Assembly: GCA_034440575.1 (NCBI GenBank)
Contig: JAOTOL010001642.1
Location: forward strand, 1,736,001 to 1,800,000
Length of the DNA stretch: 64,000 bases
Reading direction: 5' to 3'
Origin: Imbricaverruca yamaguchii
Taxonomy: Eukaryota; Arthropoda; Thecostraca; Neoverrucidae
Every line of letters begins with the position of its first letter. Within the stretch, counting starts at the first letter, position 1. Shown here piece by piece: positions 47,601-61,800 of the stretch. The notes under the pieces are model-generated. The model searched no databases, was not told the DNA's origin, and was given only the letters and a program-made list of their open reading frames with translations. Made by a program: the position numbers and the translations under genes.

Positions 47601-50600
47601 CGACAATGCCAATTTTCGCGAATGACTTGCAAACATAATTTCATAAATCTTAGACTGCCGCAGTTGCCTGCTTCCGGAATTCGAGGCCTGAGCCAACTTG
47701 TATGCCATGGTTAGTGACAGACGGTTCCAATCAAATGCCTGTCAGTGTGTAAGTGTGGCAGGAATTTCGGGAGCCTAAGTGGAGTGTACTTTACTTAGTC
47801 TCGTTGAATGGGAGTTGTCACTTCTTGGTTCAGGCTGTAACGACGTCCAAGTCCTTCTGGAGTGCTTCTGCATCCGAGACTACGGCCGCACTACGCATAG
47901 CATCTTGGTGTTATCGGTGACAGTATTGACTGAACACTTCATCACTTGCAGTGTGTCGTTAATGAAAATGACGATGAGGATCGATCTTTGTCTGACATAC
48001 CACTGCGCATGCCGTGGTGTTAATTATGTAATAGTTTCTTAATGTTGCGTCCATAATGTCCTATGCCGACGCTGGAAACTATTGATCCGGGTAATGCCCT
48101 TCGCCAGTCCCTGAACACCTTTGAGATGGTCAATAAAGTCGTGAGTATGGAAACACTGAGGCCGTATAACGAGGATCGTCAACGGGTGTCGCAAGAAGTA
48201 GATGCATTAACCAACTACATTACGGCGTCAGTGGCATTTCCGATGCACCAATTTGTGTTTACGTTCTTCCACCAACTGACTATCAGACGACATCAGAGAC
48301 GAAGTGAAACAATAGTGGGTGAGTCTAATTGAAAAATGTCACCTAAAGAAAAGACGGATGTGGGCTTCACAAGACTTAATCCGCTACACACAGTTTTCAC
48401 CAGCATTCCGAAGCTTATTAGGCGAAGAAGATACATTGATTTGTAAGTCTTCATGATTAATTGGCATGGTAACATTAAAAGTAGCACATGAAAAGAACAA
48501 TAACCTATTTTATGATTGTCTCAAGTATTGCTAAACAATTTGCGGCGCTCAGATGACGGGCGGAGGAATGCACAAAGAAAGTGTGAGGTGTGCTTCGTGC
48601 TGTGACATGCTTGAAGTGCCAACACGGGGTACGCTTTCGAGAGAGAGGGAGAATGACGTGAACCCGGGACGAATCGCTGCAGTTTCACATATATAATTCT
48701 GCCATCTGGCAACCTCTCGCTGCGATTAAATCTTGGCTTTTGTAGTGAAGGGAAGATTGTACTTTGACAATGCTCTATGTTTAAAACTGCGAACCTGTAT
48801 ATCTATTACCACTCACTGTATGACTCTGTGGTGTGATAGCCCCTGCTAGGAACTATGCAGCTTCGCGATGTCAGGCTGTGAAGTGAATTTTCATGTAGAA
48901 GGGAATTGATGTGTAAGGAGGAAAGTGTGCTTAAGAAATGCCATGCGCTCTCCAATGCAACTAAAGCGACACAACGCCGACCATCAAGAACATCACTCGA
49001 CGTTGTTGGTCGGTTAGACTTTGGAACAATTGCACCTAACTCCAGTTGTCAGGCAAACAGCATTAGGGATTTCAAAGCACATTTTAATTGCCGCACGGTT
49101 GTCTCCTTTCACTTGGTGACTTCGTTCGCCTCATTGAGCTGGTGACTGAATGCTCTTCCGAAATTACACGTGCGCAATTCAATGTCGTGAAAATACTCGC
49201 ACAAAGGATAGAGCATTCGTATGTGTAATGGAATCGTATGGTATAACTACGCAGCGTTCCTCGCAGCGATGGATAAAGCATCACGCTGCTGAAACTCGCT
49301 ATCAAGTCCATTAGAATATGTAAAGGCATCCTCACGTAAATGCCTAAAGCTTCTCCTGCTGTAATTGTTTATCCGAAAACAATTATTTTTAGTTGCAACA
49401 AAACTAACCCACAAAATTTGAGACTATCCTTTAGTTAGTTACTACAGACCAACATGAAGTATGCATGCCGTTCGGGCCTTTTTGAAATCCACAAGACTGC
49501 CCCTGCTCCATTTCGTCATCTATGATTCAAATCCAATTCGTTATCTATGATTCATATACAAAACTCATAATCTATCAGAACTTTCCAATTACTTTGCCCG
49601 TGAGTGGTCACCAGTGGATAGGGGTGTAACGGAACGATTTATGCGCATCGATCGTAACGCACGAGTGCCGGGCGCCATACGGGACGCTGAACGGGCGAGG
49701 ACAAGATATCGGCTGTGCAGCTCCTCTGTGGCAGGAACATGGTCAAGCACCATCCAGCGAAAGAGAGCCTGCGAAGTAACCGCAACTGTGGTCTCTTGGA
49801 AGCGGGTAAATACGTGCACATGTGTACAATTTTCGTGGAATTGCAGGAGTTTCAGAAGTAATTACAACGTATTCGGGCAATGCAGAGCAGTGCATTTAAA
49901 TTTATAATGGATGTTCGATATTTGGTAGAGGTGACCGATTAAGAAAACAGTGCCTTCGATTTCGACATATGTGAATTAACAAGACAATTCACTTCAGCCG
50001 AAATTGGCTGCAATTTTGCCGAACTCTTGCCAGAGTCTTGTCGAAATCATGCTGATCTGTAGAATATGGTGCACATGTTTTACATTATGCACTGCACTGA
50101 AGTGCACAGCACTTTGCGACTATTGCGAAATAAAAATGGCTAAGTCCGAAACATGTTAAACACCGAGTTCATTTAGTATGTGATTTATGTTTTTAAAGTC
50201 AATTTCATCATTTTGGATTTTCTCTCAACTTCTCTGTGATAATTTTCGAAGAAAATAAAACGTTTCGAATTTTTTCCTCAAAGAGAGCGAAGCACTCAAA
50301 AACGGTTTGAGACGGAAAACATATTGGCTTCCCCTGCGCTCATTATCGATTACCGTATACAACTATTTCGAAAGTCGTCATCTTGAACACTATCACATAT
50401 TTCCTTGTATATGACCTTGATGGGATCAGCGGTCTTAACTCTTGCAGGCCTCACCTTTTTTTTGTACTAGGAAGTCTTCAGTTTGCATATCATCAACATT
50501 GTAGCACGAAACCGCATTCGCTTTATGATCAGGACCTGACAACTACGACGAATGCGTGTGACTGACTATATCCCGGCATTAACTTGCTTGACCCAACCTG

Positions 50601-51780
50601 GAAGGTCAACTAAAAGAGATAGAGAAGAGTGCTATGAGCATCTATAAGGTTCAAGTATGCAGTTATACTATATCGCTTACCGCATCATTCCACAATGCCT
50701 AAACAAAATGTAGTGACGGAGGGTGGAGGCAGTGGAGGTAATTAACTCCCCGCGCTGAGAGGGGTAGAAAGTCCTCCCACAGTGCGAGGGTTAATTTGCC
50801 TAGGGCCTGCCACGTTGGAATTTATGGACAGCTATAATGCAAGCCTCATTATAATTTATCGACAGCTTGATTAAAGACCGCATGGTGCCTCTGCATCTCA
50901 CAGAGGGGCACAGGGAACGGTGCGTTGAACCTTCACATGACCCATTGAGCCGTCAGCTCCAGTCTCAACTCATTTCCAGCCGTCGCCGTTCTATGGCGGC
51001 CATTTGCCATGGGTGGTGAAACCCGAAATGAAACAGTCTCAGACAAACTTCCCTCTGCATGCGGAGAAGTTGCCAGTGGACTTCCGAGACGCCCCCTTGC
51101 CGTCAAGACTTGGCGAGTTCCCACCCAGCTGAACACTGAACAGGCGGACGCTGTATGTGTTGGAGTCACTGTAGCTGATGGGATAATAGTCCTAGCAATA
51201 TTGGAGATACCCTACAAAGACCTCAACAATGCATTGCATTGTGCATGTCATACGATGCATTGCACTGTAGGGCATAGCTCTGGACCAACAGTTTTAAGCT
51301 GTGCTATGTCCAAGCGTTTTAACAAATTGAGGGAGGAGAGCTAATACGGTGAAGGCTGGTAAAAACTGTAGCTTGTGTCTCATATCCTACAAGATCCATT
51401 GACAAAAACAACCTTTGAATTTTGGTACCGAAAGATCCCTGTGTGTGATGCTCACAGCTTTACTGTTGACACAACTTTGATATGCGAACGGCCGACGAGG
51501 CGCATCCATATTTCATGAGATGAAAAGCACCAAGCAACCAGAAGCCAATGCACGGAACGTGAGCTCCGACATACGAAAACACGGGCGAGCCCGGTCATAC
51601 AGCTCAAGCCAAAACCGACGTTTGTCGAACTCGTTTGTCTCGAACTCTCCCACAATGGAACACTGACGCCATCACACCAACATGCAAGATGCACACACCT
51701 AGTCACGGACATTCCGGACGACGGGCGGCACTGGACAGTAATAAACATTTGCACAGAACAACAAGCCTCGCGTCCGCACA
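47601..51780. other. Unique sequence, no gene supported
   Basis: Short frames only. Nothing matched a known domain. Confidence 0.5.
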
Positions 51781-51782
51781 GC

Positions 51783-52975
51783 ACCTCGGCCCACAACAAG
51801 CCTCCCGTCCTTACAGCACCCCCGGCCACAACAAGCCTCCCGTCCGTACAGCACCTCGGCCCACAACAAGCCTCCCGTCCTTACAGCACCTCAGCCCACA
51901 ACAAGCCTCCCGTCCTTACAGCACCTCCGCCCACAACAAGCCTCCCGTCCTTACAGCACCTCGGCCCACAACAAGCCTCCCGTCCTTACAGCACCTCGGC
52001 CCACAACAAGTCTCCCGTCCGTACAGCACCTCGGCCCACAACAAGCCTCCCGTCCGTACAGCACCTCGGCCCACAACAAGCCTCCCGTCCGTACAGCATC
52101 TCGACCCACAACAAGCCTCCCGTCCTTACAGCACTTCGGCCCACAACAAGCCTCTCGTCCTTACAGCACCTCGGCCCACAACAAGCCTCCCGTCCGTACA
52201 GCACCTCGGCCCACAACAAGCCTCCCGTCCGTACAGCACCTCGGCCCACAACAAGCCTCCCGTCCTTACAGCACCCCCGGCCACAACAAGCCTCCCGTCC
52301 GTACAGCACCTCGGCCCACAACAAGCCCCCCGTCCTTACAGCACCTCGGCCCACAACAAAGCCACCGTCCTTACAGCACCTCGGCCCACAACAAGCCTCC
52401 CGTCCGTACAGCACCTCAGCCCACAACAAGCCTCCCGTCCTTACAGCACCTCCGCCCACAACAAGCCTCCCGTCCGTACAGCACCTCGGCCCACAACAAG
52501 CCTCCCGTCCGTACAGCACCTCGGCCCACAACAAGCCTCCCGTCCGTACAGCACCTCAGCCCACAACAAGCCTCCCGTCCTTACAGCACCTCGGCCCACA
52601 ACAAAGCCACCGTCCTTACAGCACCTCGGCCCACAACAAGCCTCCCGTCCGCACAGCACCTCGGCCCACAACAAGCCCCCCGTCCTTACAGCACCTCGGC
52701 CCACAACAAGCCTCCCGTCCTTACAGCACCTCGGCCCACAACAAAGCCACCGTCCTTACAGCACCTCGGCCCACAACAAGCCTCCCGTCCGTACAGCACC
52801 TCGGCCCACAACAAGCCTCCCGTCCGTACAGCACCCCCGGCCCACAACAAGCCTCCCGTCCTTACAGCACCTCGGCCCACAACAAGCCTGCCGTCCGTAC
52901 AGCACCTCGGCCCACAACAAGCCTCCCGTCCTTACAGCACATCGACCCATAACAAATCCCCCGTCTTTACAGCAC
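51783..52975. repeat. 35-bp minisatellite, about 34 copies
   Basis: Unit cggcccacaacaagcctccc gtccttacagcacct. The unit alternates at a few fixed sites (ccttac/ccgtac, ctcggccc/ctcagccc/cccccggcc, cctccc/aagcca). No frame of either strand has a stop in the common unit, and 35 is not a multiple of three. The 498-codon frame across it therefore cycles through all three readings every 105 bp and is not a gene. Confidence 0.97.
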
Positions 52976-53029
52976 AGCGGAGTGTGCTTAGCTTCCTTCG
53001 GTCAGCACAGCGGAGCTGCTACTGTCAGT

Positions 53030-54545
53030 ACAGTGGCGGTACGTGACACCTGCCACTGTCAGCTACTGGCGACAGCTGGGCTGACGGGGGGGCGTGACAC
53101 CTGCCACTGTGCTACTGGCGCAGCGAGCTGACGGGTGGTGCGTGACACCTGCCACTGTCAGCTACTGGCGGCAGCGGAGCTGACGAGGCGGTGCGTGACA
53201 CCTGCCATGTCGCTACTGACGGAAGCGGGCTGACGGCGGTGCTGAACTGCCCAACAATAAATACGGGTTGACCCGCCACTTGTACTCGACAGCAGCTGAC
53301 ATGCTACACTGAGTACTCGAGCGAGCTGACGAGGCGGTGCGTGACACCTGCCACTGTCAGCTACTGGCGGCGCGGCTGACGAGGCGGTGCGTGACACCTG
53401 CCACTGTCAGCTACTGGCGGCAGCGGAGCTGACGAGGCGGTGCGTGACACCTGCCACTGTCAGCTACTGGCGACAGCGGAGCTGACGGGGTGGTGCGTGA
53501 CACCTGCCACTGTCAGCTACTGGCGACAGCGGAGCTGACGGGGTGGTGCGTGACACCTGCCACTGTCAGCTTCTGGCGGCAGCGGAGCTGACGAGGCGGT
53601 GCGTGACACCTGCCACTGTCAGCTACTGGGGCTCTCTAACCACCTACCATCTGACGCGGTCGTGACACCTGCCACTGTCAGCTACTGGCGACAGCGGAGC
53701 TGACGGGCGGTGCGTGACACCTGCCACTGTCAGCTACTGGCGACAGCGGAGCTGACGGGTGGTGCGTGACACCTGCCATTGTCGCTACTGGCGACAGCGA
53801 GCTGACGGGGTGGTGCGTGATACCTGCCACTGTCGCTACTGGCGGCAGCGCAGCTGACGAGGCGGTGCTGACACCTGCCACTGTCAGCTACTGCGACAGC
53901 GGAGCTGACGAGGCGGTGCGTGACACCTGCCACTGTCAGCTACTGGCGGCAGCGGAGCTGACGAGGCGGTGCGTGACACCTGCCACTGTCAGCTACTGGC
54001 GACAGCTGGGCTGACGGGGTGGTGCTGACACCTGCCACTGTCAGCTACTGGCGGCAGCGAAGCTGACGGTGTGGTGCGTGACACCTGCCACTGTCAGCTA
54101 CTGGCGACAGCGGAGCTGACGGGTGGTGCGTGAAACCTGCCACTGTCAGCTACTGCGACAGCTGGGCTGACGAGGCGGTGCGTGACACCTGCCACTGTCA
54201 GCTACTGGCGACAGCTGGGCTGACGGGGGCGGGGGGCGTACACCTGCCACTGTCGCTACTGGCGGCAGCGGGCTACTACTGGCGGCCCTACAGGCGGTGC
54301 GACATCTGCCACTGTCGCTACTGGCACGCGAGCTGACAGTGTGCTGACACTGCCACTGTCGCTACTGGCGCAGCGGCTGACGGTGGTGCGTGACACCTGA
54401 CACTGGCCACTGTCGTACTGGCGGCAGCGAGCTAACGAGGTGGTGCATGACACCTGCCACTGTCAGCTACTGGCGGCAGCTGGGCTGACGGGGTGGTGCG
54501 TGACACCTGCCACTGTCAGCTACTGGCGGCAGCTGGGCTGACGGA
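53030..54545. repeat. 53-bp satellite array, about 28 copies
   Basis: Unit: cagctactggcggcagcgga, gctgacgaggcggtgcgtga, cacctgccactgt. Variants have cgacagc, gggtggtg or small deletions (gtcgctac for gtcagctac). Many single-base losses may be sequencing or assembly noise. Confidence 0.96.
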
Positions 54546-55080
54546 CCAGACGTTGGACATAAGACACATTAAGCATCAGACAGCAGATACATGAAACATG
54601 AGACAGCAATCAGCAGACACAGTGAACATCAAACTATAGGCTGCAGGCACACTGAGTATCAGACAACCACATAATAACCAGACAGCAGACTGCAGACACA
54701 GAAAACAGACAGCAGACAAGACTTCCTGCCCATCTCTGGTGATGGACAGCATATCACATCACAACCAACAGAACATTGCATCGGAACCAAAAACAGACAT
54801 TTACATTGGAACCAACAAACAAAAAATTACATCACAACCGAAAACAGAAAATTGCATCACATTCAATAAACATAAAATTGCATCGCGACCAACAAATATA
54901 ACATTAGAGCTCAGCCTAAAAACAGAAGATATTCAGCCAACAAACATAACTACACTTCAGACAACAAACAAGTCACGTCCCAACCAAGTAACATACTATT
55001 ACATTTCAACCTACAGACGAAAAGCAACAATTTGCCCAAGAAGCACAAAGTGACTTCACGACAGCATACGTCCGGCGCAC
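54546..55080. repeat. Degenerate A/C-rich repeats
   Basis: 'cagacagcagacac'-like words (54560-54720), then 'aaattgcatcrcraccaacaaacata'-like words (54770-54990), too diverged for a fixed period. Confidence 0.6.
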
Positions 55081-57289
55081 ATGGTGTGTAGTCTGCCTAT
55101 GGTGTTATGTATTAGAAACCTCACCGGCATAGAGCGCCCATATAGGAACCAGGGCCAGGACAAGGTCGGGGCTGAACGAGCGAGGACAAGTGTTGACATC
55201 CCAATGCAGTCAAACCTCAGCACCGGCCATAAGCATATTTACTCGAATGCCTTTACGACCACTCACCTTCTAGCATGCATGCAAGGTTGAAATTATTTCG
55301 GATAGGATTTGTTCACCAAATTACATCTCAAACGGCAGAAATGAAAACCGCTATCATTCTATAAGACTGCCATAGAGACCGCTGGGTACAAAGTAAGCAC
55401 TTTACGTACCCGTCAGTGTACCTATTTATCGCTTTACCAATTTGCCACTTTACCTATTTGTCACCTAACCTATTTGTCACAACCTACTTACCACTTTACC
55501 TATATGTCAAGTTACCTTATTGTCATGCGGGACGAATGGCAAGCGCCGGCTACGGCACGGGGTGTCTGCCTCGTTCTTTTGCTCGCGCGCTGAGTTGTCT
55601 CCGCATGCCTCTTTCTTTGAAAAATATTCTGGAGAAGTTCATAAGAAATAATTGGATGAAAGTTGATAGATCTGGAAATAGAAAGAGCACATTTGGTTCG
55701 AAGTTCAATAAATTAGAGCTTGACATGCTGCACTACACCGTGAAACGCTGTTCAAGGCTGTCCACGAGCGGAACTGGCTCCCTTTGTTCTATAAACAAGG
55801 ATCAAGAGCATTCGTGAAGAATACTGTAAAACTGACCCGATCAAAATTAAAGGAGTGTATATGCCCTGAGTGAAGGGGGAACTAGAGCGCGATACACTGT
55901 AGCAAAACATTGATTGCTGTTCGGAATGTGTGACGGTTGGGTAGGGAGGAGCCGGGCTGGGTGGTTTATATGGTTTTGTGACATATGCACGTAAATGGCC
56001 TCGCTCGATCTTCGACCTCGCTTGCAGTCATCTTGCCGGCGACCATCGGCTGGTGAACAACTTTTGCCATGAATTACAGCGAAACCCGAGTGAATACATG
56101 CTATTAGTACCATCGTATATGGTACTAAGGTTCTCGTGATTGTTGGTCCGGCGCGATCGCCACGCTTTTAAAACCGTCCTATTTTCACGGCGTCATTTCA
56201 CCTAATTCACTCAGAAGTTCATTCAGGATCATATTTGCTCATTTTCTTTTGATTTAATCACTGTTTACCCCGACAGTTTTCATAAAATATGCTGTCTTTG
56301 TTCAATGAAAGTTTTGCGGGGGTTGATCCGTTGACGTCCAACTTTGGCAGCATTCCACGTTGTTAGGCGGCATTTCAACGTCTAATATTCTTACTCAAAG
56401 TCAGACCTGCTATTTTCAACTTGGCAATTACCAACTTCATCACAATGTTTCTTCTGAAGTACATTCAAACATTGTTCAAAGAAAAGAGCGTGTGGTGTAT
56501 GTATGTGGCGACTTTCACGCCCGCTCTTAGACCTGAGAGGATACACTAGGCAGTCGCCGTAATCGGCACGTGCTATCTGTCCAAGCGGCGCAGCGATCAA
56601 GTGATCTGCTTGTGCTCCGTGTACTCAGGTGCAACACCACAGCACGATCAACATCAACAAAACAAAACGCGAAGAAGCCACAATTTCGGTAGAACTGCGC
56701 GAAACATGCGTCCAGAAATGACATTGCAACTTGGTCATCTGGCAGAACCCAGTCAAAGTGTCTGTGCCGAGAGCTGCACGAGGAGTTGCCGTCTGTAATG
56801 CCAAACGCTGGCGTGGCCCCACGCACTGTTTCCAGATTTGTTGCGAAAAGCTGCTTGAGAGAGCTTCACTAGCCAGTGTCAATGTATCATACCTCAGTGT
56901 TGGAATGCGTTTGCGCCCTGGTCGGACCCGAGGCCACTGCAATACGCATGCATGTGCGAACCTCTTTCTCATGTTTAATTTATTTTTCGATCAGCTTCCC
57001 GGATCTTGGACCACCTTCAATGTCATTCGGGTTTTCAACTTCGCCATGACGTCATGCGACCGGTGTTCAGTATTCAAACGCTACGGTACGCTGCAATGCT
57101 GTTGATGCAGTTGCGTAGCTTGCTTTAGCCGTGGACATATGACGTCCATAATCGTCGCAGCCACTCGCTGTCGCCGCTGCTGCGCACGCCCTTGATGCAT
57201 ATTCCCCGTTCCGTATGCTTGAGCGGCTCTCCGAGGAATGCTAACGGAGACGGCGGGCGCGTGAATGGGCCGCCGTGAATCATCATTCG
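55081..57289. other. Unique sequence, one short degenerate repeat
   Basis: 55405-55525 has about six diverged copies of 'actttacctatttgtca'. No exon recognised. Confidence 0.5.
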
Positions 57290-57980
57290 CCGTAAACAAA
57301 CTGCAGAGCCGGCTCCGGTTGAGCGCCGACTTTCGCCGGGGGCGCGTCAGCGCGGTGCGCGGGGGCGGTCGCCGATAGGCGGATCCCAGCTGACGGCGCT
57401 GTCATCGGCAGCGTGTGCCGGCCGCGATCGGCCGCCGGCCGTCCGGCGCCGTGGCGTGTCCGGCGTGCGGCCCATCTGCACGCGCACGCGGCGGCCGTCA
57501 CGGCCGGCGGCGGCGGCGGCGGCGGCCGCCGCCGGAGCTCGGTCGACCCAAGCCGAGCCGAGTCAAGCCGACGCGGCCGGCGCGGCGCCGGCCGGCCGAC
57601 GCGCGCGCTGCCTGCCGACCGGCCGGGTTCAATACGGCCGGCCGGCCAGTGGAGCCGCCGCCACCGTCCCGGCCAGGCTGGCCCGCGCACCAGTGCTCTC
57701 GGTGACACCATCGCCGGCGGCGACGCGGCGCGTGCGGATGTGACTGGTGGCGGCGAGCTGTGCTGGCGGCGCGGTTGTCTGCGCGGCGACTGACGGCGGC
57801 CGCACGCCTGGTGACCGGCCGCTCGGGTCTTGGCCGCAGCGTGTCAGCTCGTGCGGTGGGTTGTCGCAGGTGCAGGCTCGTGGACAGGGAGGCGATCGGA
57901 CCGCATAGGACGTGCGTCGTCGTAGGACGTAGGACGGACGTCTGGGTCGGCTGGTGACGTCAGGCTTCGCTTTCAACGTA
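57290..57980 (+). promoter_or_regulatory. CpG-island-like region, candidate promoter/5' UTR of the long exon
   Basis: About 70% GC with dense CG between AT-rich flanks, 0.9 kb upstream of the start codon at 58833. Frames run open on both strands because of composition. This position and composition fit a promoter for the transcript that begins with the long exon; no TATA box or initiator could be assigned. An AT-rich gap (57980-58400) may be a 5' UTR intron. Confidence 0.5.
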
Positions 57981-58832
57981 ATCGGATTTCACTTAAGACT
58001 TCTTAGCTAAATTGTCCTTTAGCGTTCAACGAAAGTGCATTCGCATGGTCATATTTTAGTTTTGCTTTTGTATTCTTATCTTTCAGATAAATATTACTAG
58101 CATTGGGTGTCACTAAGACTGCTAAGATTGCAAGGTTAGCTTTGCATCATTCAACATTTAACATTAGTGAAGATATTTGGTTAACGCCCGTCTTTTGTGA
58201 CGTGAAATAATTCGTCAAACAAGTATTGCATCAACGTCACTTCCGTCGACGAGTTTGACAATTTACTGACTGTTCGACATCGAATCAATCACCGTGAATG
58301 GATCAAAGTTAGTCTCCAAATGCAATTTTAAATTCAATTTATTTTTACAATTTCTTGCATTCAGACTGAACAGTATTTCACGCTCAGGCTAGCATCATTT
58401 TCCAATCGCCATTTCGCTGTTTGTAAGCATTCTTTGGCAGCGCTTTCTGCCACGTTTTTGTGCGACTGCCCCGGCGCGAGCCGCCGAGCGCGACTGCCAC
58501 GCCGATCCACACGTTCAGATGGTGTTGTTTCCGCAGCGTTGCCATGTCGACACGAGCGACATTCTCGCCGCGGGCGTTCCGCATCTTTGGCACACCCGCG
58601 CCCTGTTCGGTGGTGGGATAAACTGTGAAACTCCGAGCCGACCGCACCACTTGCGCGTGTGTCAAGGTCGTGCAGTGTGAAGCGGACCCAAGGTCGACAC
58701 TGGCCAGTGACTGGTGGCGCACCGTCGGCAGCGGCCCTACCGGGAGCGAGCCGGAGTGCTCCGAGGGCTTCCGATTGCGTACTGGGACCTCTGCGACCAC
58801 TGGAGGCTATCCGTGTCTCAGCGACGGGCAAC

Positions 58833-61800
58833 ATGGATCGGTCGGACCGGATCGGCTCGATCGAGGGCTTCATCGCCGAGTACATGGACAAACTGGGCAC
58901 GCGCATCAATATCCTAGAAACAGAACTGAAATACGCCTGGCGCGCGCTCGACATGCTCTCGGAAGAGTACGTTCGCATGTGGGAGCGGCTCGAGCGGCTG
59001 GAGAACCTGCTCGGCGAGCAGCAGGCCGTCGTGGGCGAGCTGATCGTCAACTACACCGAGCAGGGCGACGCGGCGCGGCGCATGCTCGAGGCGGCGCCCA
59101 GCGGACCCGGCGAGGAGTTCTACCGCTCGCTGAACCTCGCCTACCGCAGCAACTACCTGGGCCAGATCGTCGAGTCCGACCAGGAGTCGACGTACGACTC
59201 GCTCGACCAGCCGGCGCTCGCCTACGGCGACGACCTGACCCGCGGTTCCTCCTTCCTGGAGGCGGCCGACCTGGAGGAGCTGCACTCGCGCGGCGCCGTC
59301 GATCGCGACACGCTCGACAAGTTCCGCGAGCTCGACTCGCTCACGCACAAGCTGGCGCAGGACAGCTCGAGCCTGCGCCAGCTGCGCGAGTCGCTGATGA
59401 TCACGCCGCGCTCGTCGCCCAAGAAGTCCAAGAAGGCGACCAAGCACTGCGAGCCGACTCGCCGCGAGGAGCGGCCGCGCGCGCGCGACTCGGACATCGA
59501 GCCGTTCGGCTGCGGCGGCTCGCGCAGCCGGCCGCCGTCGCGCGTGTCGACGGACGGCAGCCTGACCGACCCGGAGGTGGCCGGCTACCTGGGTGGCGGC
59601 GGCACCCGTCGCGGCCACGAGCGGCCTTACGAGCCGCCGGCGGCCGACGGTCGCACGCCGTCGCCGGCCTGCTACCCGACCAGCGCCGCCTACGCCGGCG
59701 GCCGCACGGCGCGCGCCGCCAGCCCGCACGCGACGCGACCGCCGGCCCATCGCGGCGCGCGCAGCCAGCGCCGCTCACCGAAAGTTTCGCCCACGCTGCG
59801 TGACGACGAGCTCCATCGGCAGTTTCGCGCCGCGTCGCCGCTGCGCAAGCCCAGCAACAACGGCACCACCAAGTCCGACTCCGGGTTCTCGTCGCTGAGC
59901 GTCGCCAGCGACGTCAGCTTTCCCGGCCTGTCGCCGCACAGCCTGTACGGCGGTGCCGACCCGAAGTTCGACCTGCATCCCGCTGGCGAGGCCATCTTCG
60001 ATGCGGCGACCGGTGAGACGGAGCCGCGGCCGCGGACCTACTCCGGCTCGTCCCTCGCCAGCCACGCCTCGCTGGGCGCCGAGTGTTTCGGCGGTGCGCG
60101 CCGCTCGCCGAGCCCGGTGGCGCCGGGCCAGACGTGCACGTGGCGGCGAGTCGGCGGGCACGTGCCGTCGGGCCGCTCCGCACCGGACGTGCGACGCCTG
60201 GCGACGGACGAGAGCAGCGTGCACGCGCCCTATCACCACAGTCCGCCGTCGCCGTACGACCGGCCGAGCTCCATCAACGCGTACGCCACGTCCGACCTGC
60301 CGAAGAACGCGCCCGCCAGTCGCATGAGTGGCGGTATCGATTCAGCAGCGGCCGGCGGCCCGCCCCGGCAGAGGCACAAGCCGGTCGTGCCGCCGGCGTC
60401 GCCCGTCTCGCCCTGCCCGCCGGTCGCCGGCTCGTGGTCCGAGCCGGCGCCGCGGTCGCCGCCGACAATCTCGCCACACCCGCCGCCGCAGGGCGAGCGC
60501 GCCGCGCCGTCGACACGGGCCGAGGTGTCGTGCGACGCGCCGGCGCTGCTGCCCGTCGGCAACAGCGCACAGCAGTCCAACCCGGACATCTACCTGCTGA
60601 CGTCGGCCGTGTCGCTGGGCGGCGCACAGGCCGTGTGTCGCGGTGGTCAGGGCGTGACGCCGCCGCCGGTGGACACGCCGTCCGACTGCCCTCTTCCCGA
60701 GCAGGGACAGAGCGGTGCGCGCGCCGCTGTCGAGGCGGTCCGTCCGCCGCCGCCGCCGCCGCCAGCCGTGGCCGCGCCAACTGTTGCGCCGCCGGCGGCT
60801 GCCAGCAACGACACAGTCGGCTCGCCTCGCGCCGATGATAAATCGATGGTCGCAAACAATGAAAAACGTGGCGTCGATCACGCCCTAACGGCCCAACAAC
60901 AGCAGTCGAATAGTGATGCGGTGCAGACGGCGTCCGACGCGACCGCCGACACTGACGGACAGCGGCGCGGCGGCGGCGGCGGCGGCGGCGGCCATGGCTC
61001 CTGGCCAGACGGCGGCTACGGCGACTGCCTGGCGCCGGCCGCCGAGCGCGCCGACGTCGGCGGCCGCCGCGACGCGCCCTACTACATGTCGAGCCTGACG
61101 CAGCCGGCCGAGCCGCAGGCGGTGGTCGTGTCGTCGGGCGGTTACGTGAGCATCCCCAGCATCCACACCGTGCACACCGGCGACGAGCGGTCGCGCTCGG
61201 CGGCGCTGAACGGGCCGCGCGACGTCGCGCACCGCGCCAACCGCTGCGCCGCTGCGAACGACCCGCTCAAGCGCACCACCAAGGAGCGGCGCAAGCAGTT
61301 GCGCAGCGCCATCAGCTCCGTGTCGCGCTGGCTGCCCGACATGCCCGGCCGGCTGCGGCAGCGCTCCAACAGCATGCCTGAGGAGTTCGGCCCGCTGCAC
61401 CCGGCGTCGCGGCCCAGCCGCAAGAAGGCGCTGCTGTCCACCATGTCGGGCATGCTGCACAGGTCGCGCCGTCACGGCCCGCACTCGTCCGACTCGTCCG
61501 AGCTGTCCGAGGCGTCCGACCTGGACGACGAGCTGGCCGGCGCGCTGCACCGAGACGGCAAGGCCGTCTCGGAAATGCACCTGCTCGGCCTGCAGGACGC
61601 GTTCCAGCCGGAGGACCTGTTCCCGACGGTCGGCTGTCCGGCCAAGAAGTGCGACGCCGAGCCGCCCGAGGACATCGTGTTCGCCACGGTGGGCACCGCC
61701 AAGAGCCGGAGCTCCTCGGACGACGCGGCGCCTCCGGGCGGGGTGCCGCCGTCCGCGGCGCCCTCTGCCGGCGGCGGCGTGCCGATGACCACCTCCGCCA

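Noticed and set aside
48063..48332. 89-codon frame with globular-looking sequence
   Set aside because: No family resemblance, no splice sites and no third-position bias.
51635..53131. 498-codon open frame on the + strand
   Set aside because: It is produced by a 35-bp satellite lacking stops in any + frame; the protein just cycles through three translations of one unit.
51783..54545. CRISPR-like regular repeats
   Set aside because: Units are contiguous with no unique spacers, in an animal genome; they are satellites.
57413..57793. 126-codon GC-rich frame in the CpG island
   Set aside because: Open on both strands because of composition; low-complexity Arg/Ala/Gly, no motif.
58659..58832. 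Upstream extension of the long exon frame
   Set aside because: No ATG in this part; the first one, with good context, is at 58833.
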